Below, piece by piece: positions 49,906 through 58,906 of a stretch of 64,000 bases of DNA (its first letter is position 1; each line of letters starts with the position of its first letter). Made by a program: the position numbers and the translations under genes. The notes beneath the pieces were generated by a model. The model had not been told where the DNA came from. It worked only from the letters and a program-made list of their open reading frames with translations, and did no database searches. The stretch covers positions 1-64,000 of the forward strand of contig JAZTXR010000099.1 of NCBI GenBank assembly GCA_045636545.1. Reading direction: 5' to 3'. Source of the DNA: HGM04593 sp045636545. Its GTDB lineage: Bacteria > Bacteroidota > Bacteroidia > Bacteroidales > Bacteroidaceae.

Positions 49906-49935
49906 TGCGGTGTCTTTTCTATAAAAAACACCGCA
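49906..49935 (-). terminator. Probable terminator of the SIMPL gene
   Basis: TGCGGTGT (49906-49913) pairs with ACACCGCA (49928-49935), 33 bases past the stop of the minus-strand SIMPL gene. The following T run on minus is weak. Confidence 0.5.
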
Positions 49936-49967
49936 TATTCAATTTTGTTCTTGCTTGATTGCAAATA

Positions 49968-50684
49968 CTATTTGAGCTCAAAGCGGACATTGACCGTGAA
50001 ACGGTAAGTGTTCTTGCCAATGCTTATAATCGGTTCGCTCACAGGATGCTCAACGGCGGCATCCTCCATATTGGCTTGGGCACGTGCCTTATAGAGCCTC
50101 GGCTGTGTCTGTCCGCTGTTCATCCAATAGCTTATTGTGAGTGCTTTGCCGGCTTCCTGGCCTATTGCGCCTGCTAGCATCTGTGCCTCCTCTTTCGCAA
50201 GCTGCATAGCCTCAATGCCCATATCGGCCTTCAGCTCCTTCTCGCCGGTGTATCTTGTACGCACCAGTTCGATGTCCGAAATACCTCTCTCCTCCAATGA
50301 TGCGATTACGCTCTGCATTATGGCAACATCATAGAGCTTCAGCATGTATGTGGCTTCGCTCTGTGATTTTATGCTTTTTGAAAAGGCCTTATAGCCCACT
50401 TCGCTGCCCATATAATTGAGCGTGAGGCACTCGGGAATGTCAATGCGGTTTATCTTGAGTGCGCCAATCATGGCCTCCTGCATCTCCTCGAGACTCTTTT
50501 TGCCTTTGTAGTCCTTCTCCCTGATTGTAATTTGCAGATATAGCTCATTGGGTGTAACTTCGCGTTCCACAGTGGTGTTTATATCTATGTATGCATCTGC
50601 CGTGGATTGTGCAGCGCTGTCTGATGGAGCCGCAAACAATAATAGTGCGGCAATGATGCCCGCTGTGATGATGTTTCTTCTCAT
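49968..50684 (-). CDS. SIMPL (DUF541) domain periplasmic protein, 238 aa
   Basis: Signal peptide in residues 1-25 (IITAGIIAALLLFAAPSDSAAQ). The SIMPL domain follows, with ERE-VTPNELYLQITIREKDYKG at the start, the repeated strand-helix units, and the conserved LAKEEAQMLAGAIGQEAGKALTI near residue 170. Periplasmic or outer-membrane associated; function poorly known (BP26/OMP28 relatives). It stands 129 bases downstream of the AraC gene on the same strand, with no hairpin between, so read-through is possible. Confidence 0.9.
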   Translation of the reverse strand: MRRNIITAGIIAALLLFAAPSDSAAQSTADAYIDINTTVEREVTPNELYLQITIREKDYKGKKSLEEMQEAMIGALKINRIDIPECLTLNYMGSEVGYKAFSKSIKSQSEATYMLKLYDVAIMQSVIASLEERGISDIELVRTRYTGEKELKADMGIEAMQLAKEEAQMLAGAIGQEAGKALTISYWMNSGQTQPRLYKARAQANMEDAAVEHPVSEPIISIGKNTYRFTVNVRFELK

Positions 50685-50813
50685 TTTCTTCTCTTTTTAA
50701 AGTTATACTGTATGCTCCTGCATAGCGTTCCTGTTTGAAACGCACTGCAAGTTGGCAAATATTGTTGTGGAAAACAAATTGGCTATGCTATAATTAGCAA
50801 CAGTTAATGTGAA

Positions 50814-51725
50814 TTAATCTTTTTTAATGCCTTGCTTGCGGAATTCAAGTGGCGAGCTGCCGCTTTTCTTCTTGAAGAACGTCGAGAACTGCCCGATACA
50901 TTCAAAATGAAGCCTTGAGGAAATTTCGGCAACGCTCAGGTTGGTGGTAAGCAGCATCTCTTTTGCTTTTGCAAGCCTCAGCTCCAGCCTGTACTGGCCG
51001 GGCGAGATACCGCACCTTTTCCTGAACTCGCGACGGAAGAGCGAGTAGCTCACTCCCAGCGTGTTGGCTATATCCTCCAACGGCTCGTTGTTTGTCATGT
51101 CCTCCTTCATTACGGTTTTTGCCTGATTTATGATGCGGTCAATGTATGTCTCGCCGTATGTGTGGTTTATGTCCTCGTAGTGTATGCGCCCTATCAGCGA
51201 TATCGCAAGGCTTGCGATGGCCTGCTGGTATCCCTTCTTCTCATCGGTAGCAATCTCAAGTATCTCGTGGAATGTTGCTGTAATCCTCTCGTCCACGCCG
51301 ACCCTGAACACGCAGTTCTTGAAAGTGAAGAAACCGCTCTTTATCTTGTCGTCCATAAACGTGCCGTTGAATCCTATCCAGTGGTCATCCCATCCACTGT
51401 CCGGGTTGGGGGCAAACGAATGCCATTCACCGGGGAAAAGCATGAATATCATTCCGGGCTCAATCCTTGTCCTTGAGCATGATGCGCTTTCAAAGTATCC
51501 GCTGCCGCGTGTTATGTAGTAAAGCTGGTACTCATTCAATACTCTGCGCCCATTTTCCCGGAATCTGTAGTTGTCGGGATGCTCCGACAGCAGATACTCC
51601 TCACCCGGGCGCGCGTGCCTTAGGCCGACAGTTGTCACGGCAAGCCCCCACGACTTGTCGCGTGGTGTCACTTGCAGGTATCTGAATCTCTCTACCTTCT
51701 CCTTGCCGCTGGCGCTCTCTGTCAT
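50814..51725 (-). CDS. AraC-family transcriptional regulator, 303 aa
   Basis: An N-terminal cupin-like sensor domain (residues about 20-170, with GMIFMLFPGEWHSFAPNPDSGW) is followed by two helix-turn-helix units at the C-terminus: LEDIANTLGVSYSLFRREFRKR and LSVAEISSRLHFECIGQFSTFFKKKSG. The usual AraC/XylS end SSPLEFRK is present. Sugar binding is typical of the cupin group, but the ligand here is unknown. It is divergent from the porin gene (174-base gap), which is its most obvious target, by inference only. Confidence 0.92.
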   Translation of the reverse strand: MTESASGKEKVERFRYLQVTPRDKSWGLAVTTVGLRHARPGEEYLLSEHPDNYRFRENGRRVLNEYQLYYITRGSGYFESASCSRTRIEPGMIFMLFPGEWHSFAPNPDSGWDDHWIGFNGTFMDDKIKSGFFTFKNCVFRVGVDERITATFHEILEIATDEKKGYQQAIASLAISLIGRIHYEDINHTYGETYIDRIINQAKTVMKEDMTNNEPLEDIANTLGVSYSLFRREFRKRCGISPGQYRLELRLAKAKEMLLTTNLSVAEISSRLHFECIGQFSTFFKKKSGSSPLEFRKQGIKKD

Positions 51726-51899
51726 ATAATGATATTATCCTTCTGTTATGCAAAGAAAACAATAAGTTTTGAAATGTTGTATTTCTTGTCAAATAAAATT
51801 CAGGTGATATGGCTTTTTGTAGTTGTCGCGCCGCTCTTCTTAAACAAAATGGATGGTCGGGTGTTTGAAATTCTGTATTCATATTAAAAGTGACAAGTT

Positions 51900-53183
51900 A
51901 TGAAAAGATTTTCAAAATTCATTTCGCTGACAGCTTTGGGGCTGTTGGCCGTTGTGTCTGTCAATGCACAGAACTGGGTGGAGCTTGCAGAGGATGCCAC
52001 CCCGGTTATCTGTATCAGCGAGACCATCAATGAGGCACCCGATGTGGTGGAGATTTTCCAGAACACGCAGAGTCCATATCACAATGACCCGCGTGCTCCG
52101 CGTTTTGTCCTTGTTGACCAGAAGGGCAAGTGGGGACTTGGTATCGGCGGTTATCTGCAGACAAAGCTCGAGTATGACTTTGACAAGGCTGTCGACAATG
52201 TAGACTTCCTTCCGTCGGCCATACAACGTGGCGGAGCGCCGTCAAGCCAGTTCAGAATGGACATGACAAACTCGGTGCTCTTTCTTAAACTTGTTGGCAC
52301 CAGCCGTCTGCTTGGCGATTTCGAGGTGTTCACATCGGCCAACTGGCGTGGCAGTGGGCTTGGCCTGCAGTTGCAGAATGCGTACATGAGCACCAAGTAT
52401 CTGAAAATCGGTTACTCGGTGGGCTCGTTCATGGATTTGGCGGCAATTCCTGTAACCATTGACTATGGTGGCCCTTGCGGTATGACCTTCTACCGTGCTA
52501 CCCAGGTGATGTTGCACTATGGCTTTGATTTCGGTCTGTCGATGGGTATCAGTCTCGAGGCTCCCGACGTGAATGCTACAGAGAACGAGACCTTTACCAT
52601 CGATGCCCAGCGCGTTCCCAACATTCCAATCTTCGTGCAATACAATCTCTTCAATGACCCGCAAAACCACATACGCCTCGGTGCCGTGATGCGCGATATC
52701 TCTTATGTCGACAAAATTACCGGCAAGGACAACGACAAGGTTGGTTGGGGCGCACAGGCCAGCCTTCTTACCACTATGGGTGGCCTGCAGTTGAGTGGAC
52801 AGTTCACCATTGGCGAGGGTATCGGTACTCTTGTGAACAATATCTCCAACGTGGGCGTGGATGTGGTGCCCGACCCCACGACACCGGGCAAGGCTATGAT
52901 GCTCACGAGCCAGAGCTGGTATGCCGGCATACAGTATACCTTCGGCAAGCGTTTCCTGGCTTCGGCTACATATAGCCAGACGGTGCTCCTCTCACGCAAG
53001 GGCTTTGGCGAGGCCAACCCCGGCAGTTACCAGAAAGGACAGTATGTGGCAGCGGACTTCTTCTACAATGTGACGGACAATATGCAGATTGGTATAGAGT
53101 ATCTGCACGGCTGGCGCTTCGACTTCAGCGGCAAGACCTACAATGCGAACCGAATAAACCTCTCGGCAAGGTACGATTTCTAA
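51900..53183 (+). CDS. DcaP-like outer-membrane porin, 427 aa
   Basis: Signal peptide 1-23 (KFISLTALGLLAVVSVNA). The body is a large beta-barrel with alternating strands, ending RINLSARYDF with a C-terminal Phe as usual for outer-membrane barrels. GIGGYLQTKLEYDFD, SQFRMDMTNSVLFLKLVG and FEVFTSANWRG fit the DcaP/trimeric porin family, which takes up small organic anions in Acinetobacter. The substrate here is unknown. Divergent AraC regulator upstream, strong terminator downstream. Confidence 0.82.
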   Translation: MKRFSKFISLTALGLLAVVSVNAQNWVELAEDATPVICISETINEAPDVVEIFQNTQSPYHNDPRAPRFVLVDQKGKWGLGIGGYLQTKLEYDFDKAVDNVDFLPSAIQRGGAPSSQFRMDMTNSVLFLKLVGTSRLLGDFEVFTSANWRGSGLGLQLQNAYMSTKYLKIGYSVGSFMDLAAIPVTIDYGGPCGMTFYRATQVMLHYGFDFGLSMGISLEAPDVNATENETFTIDAQRVPNIPIFVQYNLFNDPQNHIRLGAVMRDISYVDKITGKDNDKVGWGAQASLLTTMGGLQLSGQFTIGEGIGTLVNNISNVGVDVVPDPTTPGKAMMLTSQSWYAGIQYTFGKRFLASATYSQTVLLSRKGFGEANPGSYQKGQYVAADFFYNVTDNMQIGIEYLHGWRFDFSGKTYNANRINLSARYDF

Positions 53184-53214
53184 AGCCGTACGCAGTGGTA
53201 AAACCTGGATTACC

Positions 53215-53246
53215 CCCGGAACAACAATGCTTCCGGGGCTTTTTTG
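53215..53246 (+). terminator. Terminator of the porin gene
   Basis: CCCCGGAA (53215-53222) pairs with TTCCGGGG (53232-53239), then C and six T residues. Confidence 0.8.
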
Positions 53247-53280
53247 TAGCCTATGTTTTATGATTTTTACCATCTTTTAT

Positions 53281-53310
53281 TTTGTTTTATAGAAATAATG
53301 AATATTTTTG
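53281..53310 (+). promoter_or_regulatory. Promoter of the PiT phosphate transporter gene
   Basis: TTTG at 53281-53284, 18 bases, then TATTTTTG at 53303-53310. The predicted start leaves a leader of about 105 bases. Confidence 0.65.
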
Positions 53311-53314
53311 TAAC

Positions 53315-53390
53315 GTGAAAGGTATCGCCTGTTGCAGGCCTATGGTGGGTTTGTATATGTCGCGACTACCTTTACACCGGTAAGAAACCG
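53315..53390 (+). promoter_or_regulatory. Possible structured leader RNA of the phosphate transporter
   Basis: Complementary segments suggest a fold: GTGAAAGGTA (53315-53324) with TACCTTTACAC (53367-53377) as a closing stem with one bulge. An inner hairpin GCCTG-TTG-CAGGC spans 53327-53339, and a hairpin CGGT/ACCG lies at 53378-53390. It matches no riboswitch class I can name. Regulation by phosphate would be logical but is not shown. Confidence 0.4.
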
Positions 53391-53421
53391 TAATATTGTG
53401 AAAAACATAATTTAATGATAT

Positions 53422-55728
53422 ATGGATTTCTTTAACAACATTGTCTCTTACGTATCGGGGCTCAGTTCTTTGGAACTCTCCTATATGTTTGTGATTGCCT
53501 TTATGTTTGTTCTTGCCATCATTGACCTTACCGTAGGTGTGAGCAATGATGCTGTGAACTTCTTGAGTTCGGCAGTGGGTTCAAGGGCTGCAAAAATCAA
53601 ACACGTGCTTATTGTGGCTGCTGTGGGTGTCTTTGTGGGTGCCGCGTTCAGCAGCGGAATGATGGATGTGGCGCGCCACGGAATTTTCGACCCCTCATTC
53701 TTCACTTTCCAGAACGTGATGTGCATCTATCTTGCGGTGGTCATCAGTGATGTATTCCTGCTCGACCTCTTCAACTCGCTTGGTCTGCCGACATCAACAA
53801 CCGTGTCAATGGTATTCGAGTTGCTTGGTGCATCGTTCATCACGGCACTGATCTCGTCATCGGGCGAGGGATTGGGTATGCTCAATACCGACAGGGCCAT
53901 GACTATCATCATCTCAATCTTCCTTTCTGTGGCAATAGCCTTTGTATTCGGTCTTGTGGTGCAGTGGATTTCACGTGTAGTCTTTACATTCCACTATCGC
54001 AAGAATCTGGGACGCAAAATTGGACTCTATGGCGGTTTCGCATCTACGGCAATCATATACTTCATGATTGTAAAGGGTCTTAAAGGCAGTTCTCTCAAGG
54101 CTATGCTCCCTGCAAACGTTCAGGAGTTTGTGTTCGAGGAGACCGGCATGTTCATTCTGTGCTCTTTTGTAGTGCTCACAGTGCTGATGCAGCTGTTGCA
54201 TTTCTGCAAGGTCAATGTCCTTAAGATTGTAGTGCTCATGGGTACATTCTCACTTGCCATGGCATTTGCAGGCAATGACCTCGTGAACTTCATCGGTGTT
54301 ACACTTGCCGGTCTTGAGTCTTTCCAGACTCTTGTAGCCAATGGCGGTAACGTGGATATGACAATGGAATCGCTTGGTTTGCCGGCAACAACAAATATCA
54401 TGTTCCTTGTGGGTGCAGGTGCAGTGATGGTATATGCTCTTTTCACAAGCAAGAAGGCCCGTAAAGTGTTGCAGACATCAATCGACCTGTCGAGCCAGCA
54501 GAACGAGGAGAACGAGATGTTCGGAACATCGTCGGTCGCACGCAACATTGTACGTGCCGTGTCAAAACTTGTTGATGCTGTGATACGCAACACCCCCGAA
54601 AGTGTAAAACGATGGATTGGCAAGCGTTTTGCTCCGCTTGAGGAGCGCGAGGATGTTGCCTTTGACCTTGTGCGCGCATCGGTTAACCTTGTGCTTGCCG
54701 GCTTGCTCATTGCAGTGGGTACATCGTTGAAGTTGCCGCTCTCAACAACATACGTGACATTTATGGTTGGTATGGGTTCTTCACTTGCCGACCGTGCATG
54801 GGGCAGGGAGAGTGCCGTTTATCGTGTTACCGGTGTTGTTTCGGTAGTAGGTGGATGGTTCATCACTGCAGGTGCGGCATTCATTATTGCTGCTATTGTG
54901 TCCGGCATAATGAATTACGGAGGTGTCATTGCAATGTATGTAATGATTGCAATAGTAATCTATCTGCTCATCCGTAGCCATGTAAACTATAACAAGAAGA
55001 AGGCGGCAGAGACTGTCGATGCAAAGATGGATGTCATACTGAAGTCCGATGACCAGGACGAGGTATGGGAGAACCTAAAGTCCCACACAGCCGATACTCT
55101 CTCACATACCCTTACATTCTCGGCCGAGGCTTACAAGAAGATGTTCGACTCATTCTCGGTAGATGCCTTGCGCCCATTGAAGAGCACTCTCATAAAGATT
55201 GTAGAGGAGAAGGCATTGATGAAGAAACAGCGCCGTGCCGAGACACGCGGTCTGCAGCGCATCGACCAGCAGATGGCATTCGAGCGCAGCACATGGTATC
55301 ACTTGTGTACAAACAGCTGCCAGCAGATGCTCAACACGCTTACCCGCATTGGTGAGCCTATGAAGGAACATGCCGACAACAGCTTCAACCCGCTCTCAAA
55401 GAATTACGTCAACGAGTTTGCACCATATTGCAGCGATGTCTACAAGGTGTTGATGGATATCAACGAGATAATTGCTACAGGCAACTATGCAAATGCCGAG
55501 GAGGTCTCTACACGTGCAAAGAACCTCAAGCACCAGCTTGCTACTCTGCGCAAGACACAGACAATGCGCCTGCACCAGAGCAACGGCAGTCTGCGAATGG
55601 ATTTTGTATACCTGAACCTCATACAGGAGAGCCATGAGCTTCTCAGTGAGGTGCGTAACCTGTTGCGTGGTGGTAACAAGTTCTTTGCCCTGCAGGTGAC
55701 AACCGAGGAAGCAGAACCCAGGCTCTGA
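53422..55728 (+). CDS. PiT-family inorganic phosphate transporter with PhoU-like C-terminus, 768 aa
   Basis: Cation-coupled phosphate carrier of the inner membrane. The two PiT signatures are visible as GVSNDAVNFLSSAVGSRAA near residue 35 and FAGNDLVNFIGV near 275. About ten to twelve hydrophobic segments run to residue 520. From about 530 the chain is soluble and helical (LKSHTADTLSHTLTFSAEAYKKMFDSFS, INEIIATGNYANAEEVSTRAKNLKHQL), resembling PhoU/DUF47. Such a fused tail is plausible for Bacteroidetes PiT proteins and may act as built-in regulator. It has its own promoter and a leader with possible structure; a terminator lies at 55750. Confidence 0.93.
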   Translation: MDFFNNIVSYVSGLSSLELSYMFVIAFMFVLAIIDLTVGVSNDAVNFLSSAVGSRAAKIKHVLIVAAVGVFVGAAFSSGMMDVARHGIFDPSFFTFQNVMCIYLAVVISDVFLLDLFNSLGLPTSTTVSMVFELLGASFITALISSSGEGLGMLNTDRAMTIIISIFLSVAIAFVFGLVVQWISRVVFTFHYRKNLGRKIGLYGGFASTAIIYFMIVKGLKGSSLKAMLPANVQEFVFEETGMFILCSFVVLTVLMQLLHFCKVNVLKIVVLMGTFSLAMAFAGNDLVNFIGVTLAGLESFQTLVANGGNVDMTMESLGLPATTNIMFLVGAGAVMVYALFTSKKARKVLQTSIDLSSQQNEENEMFGTSSVARNIVRAVSKLVDAVIRNTPESVKRWIGKRFAPLEEREDVAFDLVRASVNLVLAGLLIAVGTSLKLPLSTTYVTFMVGMGSSLADRAWGRESAVYRVTGVVSVVGGWFITAGAAFIIAAIVSGIMNYGGVIAMYVMIAIVIYLLIRSHVNYNKKKAAETVDAKMDVILKSDDQDEVWENLKSHTADTLSHTLTFSAEAYKKMFDSFSVDALRPLKSTLIKIVEEKALMKKQRRAETRGLQRIDQQMAFERSTWYHLCTNSCQQMLNTLTRIGEPMKEHADNSFNPLSKNYVNEFAPYCSDVYKVLMDINEIIATGNYANAEEVSTRAKNLKHQLATLRKTQTMRLHQSNGSLRMDFVYLNLIQESHELLSEVRNLLRGGNKFFALQVTTEEAEPRL

Positions 55729-55749
55729 AAATATTCTGATACCTGATAT

Positions 55750-55798
55750 TGCCGGCAAGGGTTAATTTTTGATAAAAAAGCCTTTGCCGGCATATATT
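55750..55798 (+). terminator. Terminator of the PiT gene
   Basis: TGCCGGCAAGG (55750-55760) pairs with CCTTTGCCGGCA (55781-55792) with one bulged T, followed by a T-rich run. Confidence 0.6.
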
Positions 55799-55802
55799 TT
55801 AT

Positions 55803-55810
55803 TATTTTCG
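55803..55810 (+). promoter_or_regulatory. -7 element of nfo
   Basis: TATTTTCG, a TTCG-type -7 element, 17 bases before ATG 55827. Confidence 0.4.
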
Positions 55811-55826
55811 CAAAAAAACAACGACA

Positions 55827-56660
55827 ATGAAATTCATAGGACCTCACGTATCGGCAAGCGGCGGTGTAGAGAATGCTCCGCTCAATGCCACTGCAGTAGG
55901 CGCAAATGCCTTTGCACTCTTTACAAAGAACCAACGGCAATGGGTGGCTGCTCCACTCACAGCCAAAAGTATAGAACTGTTCAAGGAGAACTGCAAGAAA
56001 GGTGGTTTCGACCCGCGCTATATATTGCCCCACGACAGCTACCTTATAAATCTGGGTAACCCTGATGAAGAGGCGATACAGAAATCGCGCGCGGCATTCC
56101 TTGACGAAATGCAGCGCTGCGAGCAACTTGGGCTCACTATGCTCAATTTCCACCCCGGCAGCCATTTGAACAAGGTTTCCGTGGAACAGTGTCTCGATGA
56201 GATTGCAGCCAACATAAATCTTGCGCTCTCAAAGACAAACGGTGTTACTGCGGTCATTGAGAATACGGCAGGACAGGGTAGTAACGTTGGTAACAGGTTG
56301 GAGGAAATCCGCTACATCATTGACCGTGTGGATGACAAGAGCCGTGTGGGTGTTTGTATCGACACTTGCCACTTCTATTCGGCCGGCTATGATATTGTAG
56401 GCGATTATGACGGGGCTTTCGGTGAACTGGAGCGTGTGGTTGGCCTGGAATACCTGAAGGCCATTCACCTCAACGATACAAAGAAACCGTTGGGTTCACG
56501 TGTCGACAGGCACGACAGTGTTGGCATTGGTCTGCTTGGTATCGACTTCTTCAAGCGCTTTATGAAAGACCCGCGTTTCGATAATATGCCAATAATCCTT
56601 GAGACACCCGATGAGGCCCGTTGGGCCGAGGAGATTGCTCTCTTGCGTTCGTTCGAATAA
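55827..56660 (+). CDS. nfo: Endonuclease IV, 277 aa
   Basis: AP endonuclease of base excision repair with three zinc ions. Metal and signature motifs are FHPGSHLN, ENTAGQGSNVG, GVCIDTCHFYSAGYD and HLNDTKKPLGSRVDRHDSVG. Length is normal for the family. ATG 55827 starts MKFIGPHVSASGG, as in other Nfo proteins. It is a single gene bounded by the PiT terminator and a strong bidirectional terminator. Together with ung it represents base excision repair in this window. Confidence 0.97.
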   Translation: MKFIGPHVSASGGVENAPLNATAVGANAFALFTKNQRQWVAAPLTAKSIELFKENCKKGGFDPRYILPHDSYLINLGNPDEEAIQKSRAAFLDEMQRCEQLGLTMLNFHPGSHLNKVSVEQCLDEIAANINLALSKTNGVTAVIENTAGQGSNVGNRLEEIRYIIDRVDDKSRVGVCIDTCHFYSAGYDIVGDYDGAFGELERVVGLEYLKAIHLNDTKKPLGSRVDRHDSVGIGLLGIDFFKRFMKDPRFDNMPIILETPDEARWAEEIALLRSFE

Positions 56661-56670
56661 GAAGCTGTTA

Positions 56671-56716
56671 TACAATTATCCCCGCAGACATCGCAATGTC
56701 TGCGGGGATAATTGTA
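56671..56716. terminator. Bidirectional terminator between nfo and sialidase
   Basis: Arms 56671-56691 and 56696-56716 are exact 21-base reverse complements (core ATCCCCGCAGACAT) around CGCA. Confidence 0.85.
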
Positions 56717-56737
56717 TAAAGAGAGTCTTCTTTCCAA

Positions 56738-58807
56738 TTAATCAGGGTCTTCAACTGTGACAATCTCACATTCCAGGCCTTTCTTGCAGATGCTGCAACG
56801 GAACGGCAGGCAGAAAGCATATGTCCACGTGTCCAGTGTCTTGGCAAAATCAACAGGTACATACACCATTGAGTAGCCTCCGGGCTCTTCCTCGTAGTAG
56901 AGGCCTATGTTGCCGTCGGGTAGTATGCACATCGATGAGTAGGCCGATTCACGGTCTGTTATCTGAATCTTCTTCCAACCCTTTGACAGCTCGGTAGGTG
57001 TATACGTTGCAGGGTCATCAGAAAGCTCCTTATAGAAGATTGACACACCGCTGCGGTTGTTGCCTGTAGGTACAGATTGGAACAGTACATTGCCTACACG
57101 CAATGGCTCGCCGTTGGTGTCGTTGCTGCCGAACTTCAGGTTGCCCACCTGGTCGGTTGCCACTGCACCATCCCAATAGCCCTCGGCTCTCTCAAAGTTG
57201 GTGTAGTGGAACACGTTGAAGTAACGGCCATATCCCTTGCGGCTGCTCAGCAGCACGCTGCCGTCAGGCAGTTCCTCGCATTTGGGTTCGTTGCCGTAGG
57301 GTGCCGGGCTGTCGTTGAAACCGTTGCCAAGCTCACCAAGCAGGTTCCATGTCTTGCCGAAGTCATCGGAGTATAGCGCATAGTTGTGGTGGCGGTGACT
57401 GCCTGTCTCAACTGCCCACACAGCGCAATATATGCGGTAGTAGTCACCAACCTTTATCATGCTGCTCTGTGCCATGCGGCCTGCGCCTATGAACATTGAA
57501 CCGACATGTGCCTTGCCGTCCTTGTCCTTGAAAAGAGGGTAGATGTCGTATGTCACCTCTTCGGGCTGTGTCGTCTCCCATTCGCCGGTCTCCTCATTAT
57601 ATATAATGCGCATGCGTGCCATGCGGTTGGGGTTCTCGGGGTTCTCGGCAGTGCCTGCACCGTAGTTGCCGTGCCAGCACAGACGGTTACCGCACACGCT
57701 CATGACAAGAATCTCGTTCCTTTCGCGGTCGGCAACGATGGCGGGGTCACCAAAGCCTGTAAGCCATGTTTCTGCCGCCTCTTTGCCAAGGCCGTCTGCG
57801 ATTTTTACAGGTGCAGTCCATGATACACCGTCCCACTCCTCACCGGCTTTTGTGCTGTGGCGCATTACAAGGTCAACTTCGCCGAAACCGATGTCATTGC
57901 CGCATGGACGGTAGTCGTTGATTGCGAATACATAGCCGTTGGCTGTTGTTGTGATGGCCGGAATACGGTATGGGACACCTCTCTCATCGGGTGAGTAGTA
58001 GAGATACTGATAACGGTTCTCCTTGTCGACGTTGATGTCTATTGCCACCTGCAGGCCTCTCTCGGGCAGTGGTTGCTCGGCAAGTGCCTCGCTACCATTC
58101 ACGTTCATCTTCCAGCCATGGTATGTCTTCTTGCACGAGATTCCAACCTTTGCATCCTTTGGCAGGTAGCAAAGTGTGCTCCTGGGGATGTCGTTGCTGT
58201 CAATTATAATCGCTCCGGCCTGTCCGTTGATTGATATGGCAACCTCACCAATCTTGTAATTGGTCTCGAGCGCACCTTCGCTGTTCACGTTGTATGCTAT
58301 TTCGAGTGTGCGGCTCATGTCAATGGCCTTGAAGTTCCAATGTCCGCCTTTGTCGCTGCTTGAATAGAGCTTGATGTCCTTGCCGGCACCGCCGAACATG
58401 TTGAAACTCTGCTCCTGCGCATCCTTGGGCGCGATTGCATAGCTGCCATCCTCCTGCGTTGTGATTGTGAGCAGTGTGGCATCCTTTTCACTTGCCATTA
58501 TGGCTGCAGCACCGCTTTCATTGCCTTCCAGTTTCAGCGCGTACTTCTTGCCCAATGCGTGGTTGTAGAGCCTGAAACCGTCTCTGCTGCCTACAAGGTA
58601 CCATATTTCGTCTGCAGTGTAGGCTGCAGGGCCGCTTTTCACAGCCTTGCCCGCTTCGCCTGCCTTTATTGAAAATGCCTTGTCGCGGTTGTTCGATATA
58701 TGCACCGGAGTGCCTTTCTTGAACGCCTGTGAGAAGAACTCCTGTGCATTTGTTGTCGATATGCCTACAAAAAAGAGCAGTGCATAAAACATAATCTTCT
58801 TGTTCAT
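56738..58807 (-). CDS. Secreted sialidase (neuraminidase), 689 aa
   Basis: Exo-alpha-sialidase expected to release sialic acid from host glycans. Signal peptide 1-21. Residues about 25-280 form an extra N-terminal beta domain. The catalytic six-bladed propeller starts at the YRIP motif (GVPYRIPAITT, near 290) that supplies a catalytic Arg. A clear Asp box SDDFGKTW and weaker relatives follow. The end is odd: after the propeller it finishes CLPFRCSICKKGLECE, a cluster of four Cys, with no T9SS tail or anchor. No sialic acid uptake or catabolism genes lie nearby. Periplasmic or secreted; the former is more likely without a sorting tail. Confidence 0.9.
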   Translation of the reverse strand: MNKKIMFYALLFFVGISTTNAQEFFSQAFKKGTPVHISNNRDKAFSIKAGEAGKAVKSGPAAYTADEIWYLVGSRDGFRLYNHALGKKYALKLEGNESGAAAIMASEKDATLLTITTQEDGSYAIAPKDAQEQSFNMFGGAGKDIKLYSSSDKGGHWNFKAIDMSRTLEIAYNVNSEGALETNYKIGEVAISINGQAGAIIIDSNDIPRSTLCYLPKDAKVGISCKKTYHGWKMNVNGSEALAEQPLPERGLQVAIDINVDKENRYQYLYYSPDERGVPYRIPAITTTANGYVFAINDYRPCGNDIGFGEVDLVMRHSTKAGEEWDGVSWTAPVKIADGLGKEAAETWLTGFGDPAIVADRERNEILVMSVCGNRLCWHGNYGAGTAENPENPNRMARMRIIYNEETGEWETTQPEEVTYDIYPLFKDKDGKAHVGSMFIGAGRMAQSSMIKVGDYYRIYCAVWAVETGSHRHHNYALYSDDFGKTWNLLGELGNGFNDSPAPYGNEPKCEELPDGSVLLSSRKGYGRYFNVFHYTNFERAEGYWDGAVATDQVGNLKFGSNDTNGEPLRVGNVLFQSVPTGNNRSGVSIFYKELSDDPATYTPTELSKGWKKIQITDRESAYSSMCILPDGNIGLYYEEEPGGYSMVYVPVDFAKTLDTWTYAFCLPFRCSICKKGLECEIVTVEDPD

Positions 58808-58906
58808 ATTTTGGGTGATTTGTTTGTTTCTATCTGCAAATTAAATAAATTTCCGGCACAAAATCAACAGCCAATGCCTGGCGAAGACTTTTTTGCCCCT
58901 CTTTGC

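Noticed and set aside
50700..50760. Possible sigma-54 promoter (TTGGCAAATATTG) upstream of the SIMPL gene
   Set aside because: The required GC at the -12 position with 10-base spacing is missing.
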